A stretch of 64,000 nt of DNA from Vulcaniibacterium tengchongense (GTDB taxonomy: Bacteria > Pseudomonadota > Gammaproteobacteria > Xanthomonadales > Xanthomonadaceae), in NCBI RefSeq assembly GCF_003814555.1, contig NZ_RKQN01000003.1, forward strand, positions 507,984-571,983, given 5' to 3'. Shown here piece after piece: positions 41,774-55,322 of this stretch. Below the pieces are notes generated by a model that did not search any database, had not been told where the DNA came from, and was given only the letters and a program-made list of their open reading frames with translations. Numbering within the stretch: the first letter of the stretch is position 1; every line of letters begins with the position of its first letter. The translations under genes were made by a program, and so were the position numbers.

Positions 41774-42979
41774 TCACTGCAACTCGGCGAAGAATTCCTG
41801 GAAACGCTGCAGGCCCGGCGCCAGCTGCTGCGTCGGGCAGGTGTAGCTGATGCGCAGCGCACGCGGCTCGCCGAAGGCCGAGCCCGGCACGCAGGCCACG
41901 CCCTTGGCTTCGAGCAGCGCGTTGCAGAAATCGACGTCGTTGCCGATGGCCAGCCCGGTCGGGCCGTGGGTCCTGCCGAAGGCGACGCTGATGTCCGGGA
42001 ACACGTAGAACGCGCCCTGCGGACGCGGACAGACCACGCCCGGGATCTGCGCCAGCGCCGCCATCACCTGGTCGCGCTTGGCCTGGAACTCGGCGCATTT
42101 GGCGGTCGGCACGTCCTGCGGGCCGGTGAGCGCGGCGATCGCGGCGGCGGTGGCGATCTCCGGCACGTTGGTGATGTGGTTGGAGTTCATCGTCACGATC
42201 GCCTGCGCGACCGCTTCCGGGCCGGCCATGAAGCCCACGCGCCAGCCGGGCATGCCGTAGGTCTTCGACAGCGAGTCGATGAAGATCACCCGGTCGCGCA
42301 GTTCCGGGCGCGCGTGCACGAAGTTGTGATAGCCGACGCCGTCGAACACCATGCGGTTGTAGATGTCGTCGGTGATCACCCAGGTGTCCGGGTACTTGGC
42401 GATCACGTCGGCGAGCGCGGCGATCTCCTCCTTCGTGTAGACCATGCCGGTCGGGTTCGAAGGATTGTTGAACAGGAACACCTTGGGCTTCTTCGCCAGC
42501 GCCGCGTCGAGCTGGGCCGGGGTGAGCTTGTAGTCCTGCTCCGGCGGGCACGGCAGCAGCTCGATCTTGGCGTTGACGATCTCGGCGATGTCGAGATAGC
42601 TGGTCCAGTACGGGGTCGGGAAGGCGATGGCGTCGCCCTCGTCCAGCAGCGCCTCGGCCAGGTTGTAGATCACGTGCTTGGCGCCGACGCCGGTGGCGAC
42701 GTTGACCCGGCCGTAGCCGGTCAGGCCGATCTTGCCCATGTGCTCGATGAACGCGTCGAGCAGCAGGTCCGCGCCGCGGTTGCTGCCGTACTGGCCGCTG
42801 TCTTTCGCCAGCGCGTCGCGCGCGGCGGCGTAGACGTGTTCGCCGGGCAGGAAGTTGGGAACGCCGATCGAGAAGCTGATGATGTCGCGGCCTTCGGCCT
42901 TCAGCCGCTTGGCCTTCTCGGCGACCTGCATGATCGCGCTCGGCTTGGCGCGACCGATGCGCCGGGCAAGCTGGGGCAT
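41774..42979 (-). CDS. PLP-dependent class I aminotransferase (aspartate-type)
   Basis: Encodes 401 aa. The PLP lysine lies in IDSLSKTYGMPGWRVGF; other family marks are NPSNPTGMVY, TDDIYNRMVF and the C-terminal RISYTCP with the substrate-binding Arg. This is the aminotransferase subgroup typified by bacterial AspB; it would pair aspartate/oxaloacetate with mdh next door. The start MPQLARRIGRAKPSAIM fits; a long open frame upstream has no similarity. Confidence 0.9.
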   Translation of the reverse strand: MPQLARRIGRAKPSAIMQVAEKAKRLKAEGRDIISFSIGVPNFLPGEHVYAAARDALAKDSGQYGSNRGADLLLDAFIEHMGKIGLTGYGRVNVATGVGAKHVIYNLAEALLDEGDAIAFPTPYWTSYLDIAEIVNAKIELLPCPPEQDYKLTPAQLDAALAKKPKVFLFNNPSNPTGMVYTKEEIAALADVIAKYPDTWVITDDIYNRMVFDGVGYHNFVHARPELRDRVIFIDSLSKTYGMPGWRVGFMAGPEAVAQAIVTMNSNHITNVPEIATAAAIAALTGPQDVPTAKCAEFQAKRDQVMAALAQIPGVVCPRPQGAFYVFPDISVAFGRTHGPTGLAIGNDVDFCNALLEAKGVACVPGSAFGEPRALRISYTCPTQQLAPGLQRFQEFFAELQ

Positions 42980-43194
42980 CGCGGGGACCTCGTGGGAGTC
43001 GGTGTGGGGACGCTCCGCGGCAGGAATTTCGCCGCCTTCGAGCCTCGGAATGGTAACACGCGCGCCGCGCGCGGCCCGGCGGCGGATGCGGCGACGCCCG
43101 CTGCGGCGCGGCCGGAGCGGGCGTCGCAGGGCGCCTCGTCGCGCTGCCGGTGCCTTCCCGGTCCGGAAAGGCCCGGCGCGCCGCGGGCGGCCGC

Positions 43195-43701
<507 letters not shown>

Positions 43702-43855
43702 GGAGGCTCCGGAGGTGGGATCGACGCGCATTGTCGCCGATGCGGGCCGACGTCGGCTGAAGCGCCCCCGCGGCGCGGCGCGCGGGTGTCGCGCCGCCCG
43801 GTGAACGGGACGGGCGGAATCGCGGCGGGCAAGGCGTTTTGCCGCAATGGGCGGC

Positions 43856-43861
43856 TATAAT
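43856..43861 (+). promoter_or_regulatory. Consensus -10 element ahead of typA
   Basis: A perfect TATAAT lies 46 bp upstream of the typA start, between divergently transcribed genes. A recognisable -35 box is not obvious at 16-18 bp. Confidence 0.6.
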
Positions 43862-43907
43862 AACCGGCTACCCCGACGACCTCTCGCCGCCCGCCGGCGT
43901 CGCTCCC

Positions 43908-45758
<1,851 letters not shown>

Positions 45759-45796
45759 GGCTTGCGCGCCGCGGCGATCCGGCTTTTCATCGCCGG

Positions 45797-46567
45797 ATGA
45801 GCCAGGCCGCCCACGACGCATCCAATCCGCAGGCCCGGCCGGGCCTGCGCGCCATCGCCCTGGTCGAGGCCGGCAAGGGCCTGCTGGCGCTGCTCGCGGT
45901 CGGCGGGCTGGAACTGCTCGGCCCGACCCCGCTGCAGCGCTGGCTGCACGCGCTGATCGCCCACTTCCATCTCGACCCGGACCGCGGCGCGCAGGCCTGG
46001 CTGGCCCAGGCGATCAATCCGGACGGCGTGCGCACCGCGGCCGCGCTGGGCCTCGGGTACGCCGCGCTGCGCCTGCTGGAAGCTTGGGGCCTGTGGCGGG
46101 CGAGGGCCTGGGCGTCCTGGCTGGGCTGCCTCGGCGCGGCGGCATACCTGCCGCTGGACGCGCTCGCGCTGGCCCGCCACCCCGGGGCGCTGTCGGCGGC
46201 GGTGCTCGCGCTCAACCTGCTGGTGGTCGCGGCGCTGGCCCGCGACCTGCTGCGCCGGCGGCGCCCCCCGCCACGGACCCGCGCCTGCCGTCGGCGTGAC
46301 CCGCCCCGGGGCCGAACCCGGCCTCGGGCTTGGCCGCCGCAGTGCCGGCCGCCGATGCCGCGCCACCGGTATCGGGGCCGCGATGCTCGCGCCCGGCCCT
46401 TCGCGACCGGGGACATCGCCACGCGCCTTTCGCTCCTCTTGGCGGCGCTGCTCGCCGCGCTGCCCGGCTGCCGCGCGGCAGCCACCCACGGCCGCCCCGG
46501 ACTTCGCCCATGCCGAGCTCGGCATCGCCGAACTGCAGGCGCGCATGGCCCGCAACGAGCTCAGTAG
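45797..46567 (+). CDS. DUF2127 family membrane protein, C-terminus running into amidase remnant
   Basis: As written the frame encodes 256 aa. The first 155 residues are a DUF2127-like membrane protein (LRAIALVEAGKGLLALLAVG, LGYAALRLLEAWGLWRARAW, LPLDALALARHPG). After ARDLLRRRR the translation becomes Arg/Pro-rich and reads into sequence of a decayed amidase gene. In the next frame PPATDPRLPSA ends at a stop at 46297-46299, a more natural C-terminus; one missing base in the CCCCCC run near 46263-46270 would account for it. The real protein is probably about 167 aa. Function unknown. Confidence 0.6.
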   Translation: MSQAAHDASNPQARPGLRAIALVEAGKGLLALLAVGGLELLGPTPLQRWLHALIAHFHLDPDRGAQAWLAQAINPDGVRTAAALGLGYAALRLLEAWGLWRARAWASWLGCLGAAAYLPLDALALARHPGALSAAVLALNLLVVAALARDLLRRRRPPPRTRACRRRDPPRGRTRPRAWPPQCRPPMPRHRYRGRDARARPFATGDIATRLSLLLAALLAALPGCRAAATHGRPGLRPCRARHRRTAGAHGPQRAQ

Positions 46568-46891
46568 CCGGCGCTCACCCAGGCCTACTTCGGGGCCTGG
46601 CGACGGTATTGGGGGGCGCAGGCGCTGGATGCGGTGGTGGCCCCGAGCACCGGCCCGGCATGGCTGATCGATCCGGTCAACGGCGACCATTTAGCCGGCC
46701 CCGGCTACGGCGCCGGCGCGGTCGCCGGAACGCCCGGCATCACCGTGCCGATGGGCGACTATGCCGGGTCGCCGCTCGGACTCACGTTCATGGGCGCCGC
46801 CTGGAGCGAGCCGCGCCTGATCGCGCTGGCGCATACGTTCGAGCAGAAGGCCCGTGCGCGCAAGCCGCCGCGGTTCCCGCCGACGTTGCCC
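46383..46891 (+). pseudogene. Amidase (GatA-like) remnant with internal deletion and frameshifts
   Basis: Pieces of a secreted amidase-signature protein lie in order but in different frames. A signal-like stretch RLSLLLAALLAALPGCRAAA is at about 46422-46481. FAHAELGIAELQARMARNEL follows one frame over, from about 46503. LTQAYF then jumps directly to the family's C-terminal end: LDAVVAPSTGPAWLIDPVNG, GTPGITVPMG, LGLTFMGAAWSEPRL and PPRFPPTL. The whole catalytic core, roughly 400 codons including the Ser-Ser-Lys triad, is missing. No stop follows in frame. The gene cannot encode an active enzyme. Confidence 0.75.
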
Positions 46892-47023
46892 GCCGACGCG
46901 CCCCGCCGAGCGCCGCCGGCGCCGCGCGATCCCGCGCCGGGGAAGCGCCGCCGCGGCGCGTCCGGCGGCGGCGCGACCGACGCATGCGCCGTCGCGGCGG
47001 GAAGCGAAGCGATGCCGCCGCGG

Positions 47024-48412
<1,389 letters not shown>

Positions 48413-48514
48413 GACGGCGCGGCTTTGTTGCGATGCGGCAGGCCATCATCCGCCCTCGCCGCGGCCGCCGCAACCGTTACCGCGGCAACGGTGTCGCGCG
48501 CAACCGAACGCGCC

Positions 48515-49021
48515 TCAACGGCGCCGGAACGCCGCGTACGCGGCCCAGATCGCGAGCAGCACGAACCAGATCAGGCTCCACGCCGGCATCGACAGGCCGA
48601 GGAAGGCCCAATCGACGTTCGCGCATTCGCCCGAGCCGGTCATCACCTTGCGGATCACGCCGGTGATCGGCATCGCCTCGAGCATGTAGTCCAGACCGGG
48701 GCCGCATGCCGGCACCTGGTCCGGCGGCAGGTGCTGCAGGCGCACGTGGTTGCCGGCGACGAGAACGCCCGCCAGCGAGGCCAGCAGCGCGAGCGCGCCG
48801 TAGCCGATGCGGCCGCCCCGGCCGTTCGGCGCGTGCAGGCCGCCGACCAGGAACACGATGCCGAGCGCGAAGAACGCCACGCGCTGGAAGATGCACAGCG
48901 GGCACGGCTCCAGGCCGTCGTGCAGCTGGGCGTAGAACGCGTAGCCCAGCAGCCCGGCGCAGGCGAGGAAGCCGAGGAGGAACTGGAGGCGGAACGAGCC
49001 GCGCGGCGGATGCGAGTTCAT
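48515..49021 (-). CDS. dsbB: Disulfide bond formation protein B
   Basis: Encodes 168 aa with four membrane helices. Periplasmic loop 1 holds the redox pair EPCPLCIFQR (C-x2-C) and loop 2 the second Cys pair (PACGPGLDYM and SGECANV). DsbB reoxidises DsbA and passes electrons to quinone. The length matches family members of 165-176 aa. Confidence 0.94.
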   Translation of the reverse strand: MNSHPPRGSFRLQFLLGFLACAGLLGYAFYAQLHDGLEPCPLCIFQRVAFFALGIVFLVGGLHAPNGRGGRIGYGALALLASLAGVLVAGNHVRLQHLPPDQVPACGPGLDYMLEAMPITGVIRKVMTGSGECANVDWAFLGLSMPAWSLIWFVLLAIWAAYAAFRRR

Positions 49022-49061
49022 CGGCCAAGCTTAACGGCACGCGCGAGCGCTGCACAGGGCG

Positions 49062-49100
49062 CGAAAACGACCAGGCCCCGGTTCGCGGAACCGGGGCCTG
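49062..49100 (-). terminator. Terminator of the alpha operon after rplQ
   Basis: On the minus strand CAGGCCCCGGTTC / GAACCGGGGCCTG forms a long GC-rich stem around CGC and is followed by GTCGTTTTC. It lies 41 bp after the rplQ stop. Confidence 0.8.
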
Positions 49101-49141
49101 TCGGGGTCCTGGCCGGCGACGCGCCGGCGCCAGGCGTGGGA

Positions 49142-49516
49142 TTACTCGGCCGCCGCTTCCGGGCGATCGACCAGCTCGACGTACGCCATCGGCGCGTTGT
49201 CGCCGGCGCGGAAACCGCACTTGAGGATGCGCAGGTAGCCGCCCGGGCGCGACTGGTAGCGCGGGCCCAGCGTGGTGAACAGGGTCCCGACCGCTTCCTT
49301 GTCGCGCAGGCGCGAGAACGCGAGGCGGCGGTTGGCAACGCCGTCCTTCTTGGCCAGGGTGATCAGCGGCTCGGCGACGCGGCGCAGCTCCTTGGCCTTC
49401 GGCAGGGTGGTACGGATGATGCCGTTCTTGATCAGCGACGCGGCCATGTTGCTGAACATCGCATCGCGGTGGGCGCTGGTCCGGCTGAACTTGCGGCCCG
49501 CTTTCTGGTGGCGCAT
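49142..49516 (-). CDS. rplQ: 50S ribosomal protein L17
   Basis: Encodes 124 aa; [20 protein letters not shown] and the C-terminal [19 protein letters not shown] are typical. Last gene of the alpha operon, followed by a strong terminator. The distance to rpoA is 317 bp, far longer than the few tens of bases usual in gammaproteobacteria. Confidence 0.97.
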   Translation of the reverse strand: MRHQKAGRKFSRTSAHRDAMFSNMAASLIKNGIIRTTLPKAKELRRVAEPLITLAKKDGVANRRLAFSRLRDKEAVGTLFTTLGPRYQSRPGGYLRILKCGFRAGDNAPMAYVELVDRPEAAAE

Positions 49517-49833
49517 GGTTGGGATTCCTGGTGAATGTTGAACCGTTGGACTTCGCTGTCGCCATCCAGGCGTTGGAACTGTGGACTGCGGGTGGCCCGA
49601 ACCGGCCCTTCCCTGGCCGGCGTGCCGCGGACCTGGGGCCCGTCGGCAAATCAAGACTTCTCGAACTTCGCGCGGCGCTTCGATCTCTGCTGCGCACGCG
49701 CAGGTACCGCGAACCGCGTCGTCGCCGTCCATGGCGCGATGCCGCGGGCTCCGGAGAGCCCTCCCCGTCCATCCCTGGACGGGCGTGCGCTGAGGCGCGA
49801 ACCGCCGATGGGGCGGTTCGCAAACGCGTCAGC
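49517..49833. other. Unusually long rpoA-rplQ spacer with hairpins
   Basis: No gene is recognised in this 317-bp spacer. Read on the minus strand it starts with a stem GCGAACCGCC / GGCGGTTCGC (49797-49821) and then CCCGTCCA / TGGACGGG (about 49767-49786). Neither stem is followed by a T-run, so readthrough into rplQ is expected. Confidence 0.55.
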
Positions 49834-50832
49834 TCACCCCATCATCCCGTGCGAGGCGATGCCGGCGGGCGGCCAGTTCTCGAGCTTCATGCCGAGCGAC
49901 AGGCCGCGCTGCGCGAGCACTTCCTTGATCTCGGTCAGCGACTTCTTGCCCAGGTTCGGGGTCTTGAGCAGCTCGACCTCGGTCTTCTGGATCAGGTCGC
50001 CGACGTAGTAGATGCTCTCGGCCTTCAGGCAGTTGGCCGAGCGCACGGTCAGCTCGAGATCGTCGATCGGGCGCAGCAGGATCGGGTCGATGCCGCTGGT
50101 GGCCGGCTTCGCCGCGCCGCGGTCGCGGTGGGTGAAGTCGCCGAACACCGACAGCTGGTCGGTGAGAATGTCGGCGGCGGTGCGCACGGCTTCCTCGGCG
50201 TCGATCGTGCCGTTGGTCTCGATGTCGAGGATCAGCTTGTCCAGGTCGGTGCGCTGCTCGACGCGGGCGGACTCGACCGCGTAGGCGACGCGGCGCACCG
50301 GCGAGAAGCTGGCGTCCAGCATCAGGCGGCCGATCGCGCGGGTCTCCTCGTCCGGGCGACGGCGCGCGGCGGCCGGCTGGTAGCCGAAGCCGCGCTCGAT
50401 CTTCAGGCGCATGTTGAGCGCGGTGTCCTTGGTCAGGTGCGCGATCACGTGCTCCGGATTGAGGATCTCGACGTTGTGGTCGGTGCGGATGTCGCCGGCG
50501 GTGACCACGCCCGGGCCCTGCTTGGACAGGGTCAGGGTGGAGGACTCGCCCGTGTGCATGCGGATGGCCACGTCCTTGAGGTTCAGCAGGACTTCGAGCA
50601 CGTCCTCCTGCAGGCCTTCGACGGTGGTGTACTCGTGCAGTACGCCGTCGATCTCGACCTCGGTGATGGCGAAACCCGGGATCGAAGACAGCAGCACGCG
50701 ACGCAGCGCGTTGCCGAGGGTGTGGCCGTAACCGCGCTCGAGCGGCTCGATCACGACCTTCGCGCGGTTGCCGGTGATGCGCTCGATCTGCGGACCACGC
50801 GGGCGCAGAACCTGATTGGCGGTAACCGTCAT
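49834..50832 (-). CDS. rpoA: RNA polymerase alpha subunit
   Basis: Encodes 332 aa. The N-terminal domain (about 1-235; [20 protein letters not shown]) drives dimerisation and assembly; the C-terminal domain (about 255-325; [39 protein letters not shown]) contacts UP elements and activators. The internal segment with [13 protein letters not shown] is as in xanthomonads. Confidence 0.98.
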   Translation of the reverse strand: MTVTANQVLRPRGPQIERITGNRAKVVIEPLERGYGHTLGNALRRVLLSSIPGFAITEVEIDGVLHEYTTVEGLQEDVLEVLLNLKDVAIRMHTGESSTLTLSKQGPGVVTAGDIRTDHNVEILNPEHVIAHLTKDTALNMRLKIERGFGYQPAAARRRPDEETRAIGRLMLDASFSPVRRVAYAVESARVEQRTDLDKLILDIETNGTIDAEEAVRTAADILTDQLSVFGDFTHRDRGAAKPATSGIDPILLRPIDDLELTVRSANCLKAESIYYVGDLIQKTEVELLKTPNLGKKSLTEIKEVLAQRGLSLGMKLENWPPAGIASHGMMG

Positions 50833-50887
50833 CTTGTGGTGTCTCCTGGGAACCTTCCGCGGGGGTGGAAGGTTCGGAACGTTTGGA

Positions 50888-51517
50888 TTACTTCGAGTAC
50901 AGCTCGACGATCAGCGCTTCGTTGATGTCGGCGGGCAGGTCGGCGCGATCCGGCACCGCCTTGAACACGCCGCTGAACTTCTTGCTGTCGACTTCGATCC
51001 ACGACGGCGAGAGATCCATCTGCTGGGCGACGGTCAGCGACTCCTGCACGCGCAACTGCTTCTGCGCGCGCTCGGACAGCGTGATCTGGTCGCCGGCCTT
51101 GACCTGGTAGGAAGGCAGGTTGACCGACTTGCCGTTGACCATCACGCCGCGGTGCGAGACCAGCTGGCGCGCGGCCGGGCGGGTCACGGCGAAGCCCATG
51201 CGGTAGACGACGTTGTCCAGGCGGGTCTCGAGCAGCTGCAGCAGGTTCTCGCCGGTGTTGCCCTTCTTGGTCGAGGCCTTCTTGTAGTAGTTGCGGAACT
51301 GGCGCTCCAGCAGGCCGTAGATGCGCTTGACCTTCTGCTTCTCGCGCAGCTGGGTGGCGTAGTCGGAGAGCTTGCCCTTGCGCGCGGTCGGGCCGTGCTG
51401 GCCGGGCTTCTGCTCCAGCTTGCACTTGGAATCGAGCGCGCGCGCCGGCGACTTCAGGCCGAGGTCGGCGCCTTCGCGACGGGCGAGCTTACAGGTGGGA
51501 CCGATGTAACGAGCCAT
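50888..51517 (-). CDS. rpsD: 30S ribosomal protein S4
   Basis: Encodes 209 aa: [19 protein letters not shown], and an S4 domain ([20 protein letters not shown]). S4 nucleates 30S assembly and in enterics represses the alpha operon by binding the rpsM leader. The zinc-type Cys cluster of some S4 proteins is absent. Confidence 0.98.
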   Translation of the reverse strand: MARYIGPTCKLARREGADLGLKSPARALDSKCKLEQKPGQHGPTARKGKLSDYATQLREKQKVKRIYGLLERQFRNYYKKASTKKGNTGENLLQLLETRLDNVVYRMGFAVTRPAARQLVSHRGVMVNGKSVNLPSYQVKAGDQITLSERAQKQLRVQESLTVAQQMDLSPSWIEVDSKKFSGVFKAVPDRADLPADINEALIVELYSK

Positions 51518-51531
51518 GTTCTTTCAGCTCC

Positions 51532-51927
51532 TCAGACGCGGCGCTTCTTCGGCGGACGGCACCCGTTGTGCGGGATCGGCGTCACGTCGACGATGTTGGT
51601 GATCTTGTAACCGACGTTGTTCAACGAACGGACGGCGGACTCGCGGCCCGGACCCGGGCCCTTGATGCGCACTTCCAGCGACTTCACGCCGTAGTCGAGC
51701 GCGGCGCGGCCGGCCTTCTCGGCGGCGACCTGCGCGGCGAACGGGGTCGACTTGCGCGAACCGCGGAAGCCCGCGCCGCCCGAGGTCGCCCACGCCAGCG
51801 CGTTGCCCTGGCGGTCGGTGATGGTGACGATGGTGTTGTTGAAAGAAGCGTGGACGTGGGCGATGCCGTCGGTGACGACGCGCTTGATCTTCTTCTTGGT
51901 CTTGGCAGCAGCAGCCGGCTTGGCCAT
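51532..51927 (-). CDS. rpsK: 30S ribosomal protein S11
   Basis: Encodes 131 aa: [34 protein letters not shown] and the C-terminal [18 protein letters not shown]. Part of the 30S platform; 14 bp downstream of rpsD in gene space and 13 bp from rpsM. Confidence 0.98.
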   Translation of the reverse strand: MAKPAAAAKTKKKIKRVVTDGIAHVHASFNNTIVTITDRQGNALAWATSGGAGFRGSRKSTPFAAQVAAEKAGRAALDYGVKSLEVRIKGPGPGRESAVRSLNNVGYKITNIVDVTPIPHNGCRPPKKRRV

Positions 51928-51940
51928 GTCTGTTTACCCC

Positions 51941-52297
51941 TTACTTCTTGATGGCCTTGCGCGGGCCCTTGCGGGTACGCGCGTTGGTCCGGGTGCGCTG
52001 GCCGCGCAGCGGCAGGCCGCGGCGATGGCGCAGGCCGCGGTAGCAGCCCAGGTCCATCAGACGCTTGATCGCGATGCCGACCTCGCGGCGCAGGTCGCCC
52101 TCGACCACGTACTTGCCGACCTCGGCGCGCAGGCGCTCGACTTCCGGCTCGGACAGGTCGCGGATCTTGGTCGTCGGGATGACGCCCGCCGCTTCGCACA
52201 CTTTCTTGGAACGGGTACGGCCGATGCCGTAGATGCTCTGCAGGCCGACCCAGACGTGCTTCTGGGCAGGCAGGTTGACGCCCGCAATACGCGCCAT
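51941..52297 (-). CDS. rpsM: 30S ribosomal protein S13
   Basis: Encodes 118 aa: [20 protein letters not shown], and [20 protein letters not shown] with a Lys-rich tail. It lies at the 30S head and contacts tRNA. First gene of the alpha operon, with its own likely promoter upstream. Confidence 0.98.
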   Translation of the reverse strand: MARIAGVNLPAQKHVWVGLQSIYGIGRTRSKKVCEAAGVIPTTKIRDLSEPEVERLRAEVGKYVVEGDLRREVGIAIKRLMDLGCYRGLRHRRGLPLRGQRTRTNARTRKGPRKAIKK

Positions 52298-52616
52298 GAC
52301 GCGATCTCCAACTGGTTTGGCGGCCGGGCGGTTCGGCCCGGCGAGTGAACTGGAAATTGTAGCCAGGTCTCGGGTTAATAGGAAGCCCTGCCCCGCCCGG
52401 AGGCGCGGCAGTGCCCGGCATGGGGAGTGTGCCCATGCTCCGGCGAACGGTTCCGGCCTGGCCGGGTCGGGCGGCGAGCCGCCCTGCCCGGCCCCGCGCG
52501 CTACTCTGGCGCGCGGAGGGGTCCGGATCCACCCGCGCGCGAGACCGCCGCGCGAGTCGCCCTTCTGGTCGCCCGGCCGGCCGGCGTGACCGGCGGCGGG
52601 CTAGCGAACGTATCGA
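52298..52616. other. secY-rpsM spacer with likely alpha-operon promoter; no rpmJ
   Basis: This 319-bp spacer contains no rpmJ (L36), which lies here in many gammaproteobacteria. A good -10 hexamer TACAAT is present on the minus strand at 52356-52361, about 60 bp before rpsM. GC-rich inverted repeats lie near 52469-52485 (GGGCGGCGAGCCGCCC), so the spacer probably separates the spc and alpha transcripts. Confidence 0.55.
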
Positions 52617-53975
52617 TCAGCGCGGCAGGCCGCGCGTACCGCCCTTCAGGTTGGCCTTCTTGAGCAGGCTTTCGTACTGATGGGACATCAGGTGGGCCTG
52701 GATCTGGGCGATGAAGTCCATCACCACGACCACCACGATCAGCAGCGAAGTGCCGCCGAAATAGAACGAGGTGCCCAGCTCGGTGCGCATGACCTCCGGC
52801 AGGAGGCACACCGCGACCAGGTAGACCGCGCCGGCCGCGGTCAGGCGGGTCAGCACGCCGTCGATGTAGTCGGCGGTGGCCTTGCCCGGCCGGATGCCCG
52901 GGATCAGCGCGCCCGACTTCTTCAGGTTGTCCGCGGTCTCCTGGGAGTTGAACACCAGCGCGGTATAGAAGAAGGCGAAGCCCGCGATCAGCGCCGCGTA
53001 CAGGATCATGTGCAGCGGCTCGCCCGGGTTCAGCCACTGGCTGACCTGTTGCAGCCACGAGCCGGTGTCGCCCTGGCTGAACCAGGTCGCCGCGGTCGCA
53101 GGGAACATCACGATACTCGAGGCGAAGATCGCCGGGATCACGCCCGACATGTTCAGCTTCAGCGGCAGGAACGACGACTGGTTCATGAACCCGCCGCGGC
53201 CGCCCTGGCGGCGCGCGTAGTTGACCGTGATCCGGCGCTGGCCGCGCTCGACGAACACCACCAGGTAGGTGAAGCCCAGCACGATCGCGACCACCACGAT
53301 GCCCACGATCGGGCTCATGTCGCCGTTGCGCAGCTGCTCGAACATGCCGATCACGGCGGCCGGCAGCCCGGCGACGATGCCGGCGAAGATGATCAGCGAG
53401 ACGCCGTTGCCGACGCCGCGCTCGGTCACCTGCTCGCCCAGCCACATCAGGAACATGGTGCCGGCGGTCAGCGCGAGCACCGCGGTGAGGATGAAGCCCG
53501 GGCCCGGGTTGTAGACCACCGGGATGCCCTGGCTCGCGCCGCCGGCCTGCAGCGCGGTGGCGATGCCCCAGGCCTGGAAGATCGCCAGCGGGATCGCGCC
53601 GATGCGCGACCACTGGTTGATCTTGCGTCGGCCCGACTCGCCCTCCTTCTGGATCGCCTTCAGGCTGGGCACGATCTGCACCAGCAGCTGGACGATGATC
53701 GAGGCCGAGATGTAGGGCATCACGTTCAGCGCGAACAGGCTGAAGCGATGCAGGGCGCCGCCGGAGAACATGTTGAACATGTCGACGATGGTGCCCTTCT
53801 GGGTCTCCATCAGCTGCAGCATCGCCTCCGGATTGACGCCCGGCACCGGGATGTAGCAGCCGATGCGGTAGACGATCAGGGCGCCGACCACGAACAGCAG
53901 GCGCTGGCGGAGCTCGGTGAACTTGCCGAGCCCGCCGCCGAGACCGGCCAACGCGTTGCTACCGCTGCGCGCCAT
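52617..53975 (-). CDS. secY: Protein translocase subunit SecY
   Basis: Encodes 452 aa with ten membrane helices. SecY forms the protein-conducting channel in the inner membrane. Recognised segments: [37 protein letters not shown], and [13 protein letters not shown] near residue 360. Last gene of the spc cluster here, 8 bp after rplO. Confidence 0.98.
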   Translation of the reverse strand: MARSGSNALAGLGGGLGKFTELRQRLLFVVGALIVYRIGCYIPVPGVNPEAMLQLMETQKGTIVDMFNMFSGGALHRFSLFALNVMPYISASIIVQLLVQIVPSLKAIQKEGESGRRKINQWSRIGAIPLAIFQAWGIATALQAGGASQGIPVVYNPGPGFILTAVLALTAGTMFLMWLGEQVTERGVGNGVSLIIFAGIVAGLPAAVIGMFEQLRNGDMSPIVGIVVVAIVLGFTYLVVFVERGQRRITVNYARRQGGRGGFMNQSSFLPLKLNMSGVIPAIFASSIVMFPATAATWFSQGDTGSWLQQVSQWLNPGEPLHMILYAALIAGFAFFYTALVFNSQETADNLKKSGALIPGIRPGKATADYIDGVLTRLTAAGAVYLVAVCLLPEVMRTELGTSFYFGGTSLLIVVVVVMDFIAQIQAHLMSHQYESLLKKANLKGGTRGLPR

Positions 53976-53982
53976 GCGTCGC

Positions 53983-54420
53983 TTACTCCTCGACCTTGCC
54001 GCCGGCCGCTTCGATCGCGGCCTTGGCGCCGGCGGTGGCCGCCACGCCCTTCAGCACGAACGCCTTGGTCAGCTCGCCCTTCTTCACGACCTTGGCCTTC
54101 TTCGCGGTGCTCGGCACCAGCTTGGCGGCCTTCAGCGCGGCGAAGTCGATCGCGCCGGCCTCGAGCTTGTCCAGCTGGTACAGCAGCACTTCGACCGTGT
54201 CCTTGGCGGTGGTCGAGCGGAAGCCGATCTTCGGCAGACGGCGCTGCATCGGCATCTGGCCGCCTTCGAAGCCGGCCTTGACCTTGCCCTTGCCCGAGCG
54301 CGCGTACTGGCCCTTGTGGCCGCGGCCGGCGGTCTTGCCCAGGCCGGAGCCGATGCCGCGGCCGACGCGGGTGCGTTCGGTGCGGGCGCCCTCGGCGGGC
54401 TTCAACGTGTTCAGACGCAT
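53983..54420 (-). CDS. rplO: 50S ribosomal protein L15
   Basis: Encodes 145 aa: [35 protein letters not shown] and [15 protein letters not shown] are the L15 hallmarks. It lies between rpmD and secY, as in most bacteria. Confidence 0.98.
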   Translation of the reverse strand: MRLNTLKPAEGARTERTRVGRGIGSGLGKTAGRGHKGQYARSGKGKVKAGFEGGQMPMQRRLPKIGFRSTTAKDTVEVLLYQLDKLEAGAIDFAALKAAKLVPSTAKKAKVVKKGELTKAFVLKGVAATAGAKAAIEAAGGKVEE

Positions 54421-54426
54421 GATGAA

Positions 54427-54624
54427 TTACTCCTCGACTCGGACGAGGTAGTGCAACTGGTTGATCAGGCCGCGCACCTGCGGGCTGTCCTTCAGTTCAC
54501 GCACGTCGTTGAGCTTGTTCAGGCCCAGCGCACGCACCGACAGGCGATGCCGCGACTGGGTACCGCGCAGACCCTTGACCAGGCGCACCTTGACGGTGCC
54601 GCCGGTGGCTTCGTTCTTAGCCAT
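54427..54624 (-). CDS. rpmD: 50S ribosomal protein L30
   Basis: Encodes 65 aa with [20 protein letters not shown] and an acidic C-terminal end. Its start codon overlaps the rpsE stop (ATGGCTAA), so translation of the two is likely coupled. Confidence 0.97.
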   Translation of the reverse strand: MAKNEATGGTVKVRLVKGLRGTQSRHRLSVRALGLNKLNDVRELKDSPQVRGLINQLHYLVRVEE

Positions 54625-55162
54625 TGAGCAGCTCCTCCACCTTCTTGCCGCGCTTGGCCGCGATCCGGGCCGGCGACTGCATGCCCGCCAGGCCCTTCAC
54701 GGTGGCGCGCACCAGGTTGATCGGGTTGCGCGAGCCGACCGCCTTGGCCAGCACGTTCTTGACGCCGACCGCCTCGAGCACGGCGCGCATCGCGCCGCCG
54801 GCGATCACGCCGGTACCTTCCGACGCCGGCTGCATGAACACGCGCGCCGCGCCGTGGCCGGCCTTGACCGCATGCCACAGGGTGCCGTTGTTCAGATCGA
54901 CGTTGACCATGCTCTTGCGCGCGTACTCCATCGACTTCTGGATCGCGACCGGCACTTCGCGCGCCTTGCCGTAGCCGAAGCCGACCCGGCCGTCGCCGTC
55001 GCCGACCACGGTCAGCGCGGTGAAGGTGAACTGGCGGCCGCCCTTGACGGTCTTGCTGACGCGGTTGACCGCGATCAGCTTCTCGATCATGCCGTCGTCG
55101 ATCTCTTCGCGGTTGCGTTCGCGATCGCGATCGCGGCCCCGCGGTGCACGTTCTTCTGCCAT
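54617..55162 (-). CDS. rpsE: 30S ribosomal protein S5
   Basis: Encodes 181 aa. The double-stranded RNA-binding fold is marked by [20 protein letters not shown] and [19 protein letters not shown], followed by [16 protein letters not shown]. The N-terminus has an Arg/Glu-rich extension. The gap to rplR upstream is unusually long (146 bp plus) and holds two hairpins. Confidence 0.98.
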   Translation of the reverse strand: MAEERAPRGRDRDRERNREEIDDGMIEKLIAVNRVSKTVKGGRQFTFTALTVVGDGDGRVGFGYGKAREVPVAIQKSMEYARKSMVNVDLNNGTLWHAVKAGHGAARVFMQPASEGTGVIAGGAMRAVLEAVGVKNVLAKAVGSRNPINLVRATVKGLAGMQSPARIAAKRGKKVEELLNG

Positions 55163-55322
55163 TTTCGGAATCTCGTTGATTGAGGGAATTTGCGGCGTGG
55201 CCGCTTATCGTTGTGGGTGACCGCGGGTGTTCCGCGCGCGCGGAGAACTCCGCGCCGCGTCCGGCACCGCTCGTGCCGGCGAGTCGGCCCGGGCGCGGGA
55301 CCTCGCCCCGCGCCCGCCTGCC
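55163..55322 (-). other. rplR-rpsE spacer with two GC-rich hairpins
   Basis: Within a cluster where spacers are mostly under 20 bp, this 160-bp gap holds stem GGGCGCGGG / CCCGCGCCC (55291-55315) and stem CCGGCAC / GTGCCGG (55261-55279). Neither is followed by a T-run on the transcribed strand. They may act in mRNA processing or stability. Confidence 0.6.

Noticed and set aside
45777..45798. Stem ATCCGGC / GCCGGAT after typA as a terminator
   Set aside because: No T-run follows on the plus strand and the next gene starts within the stem.
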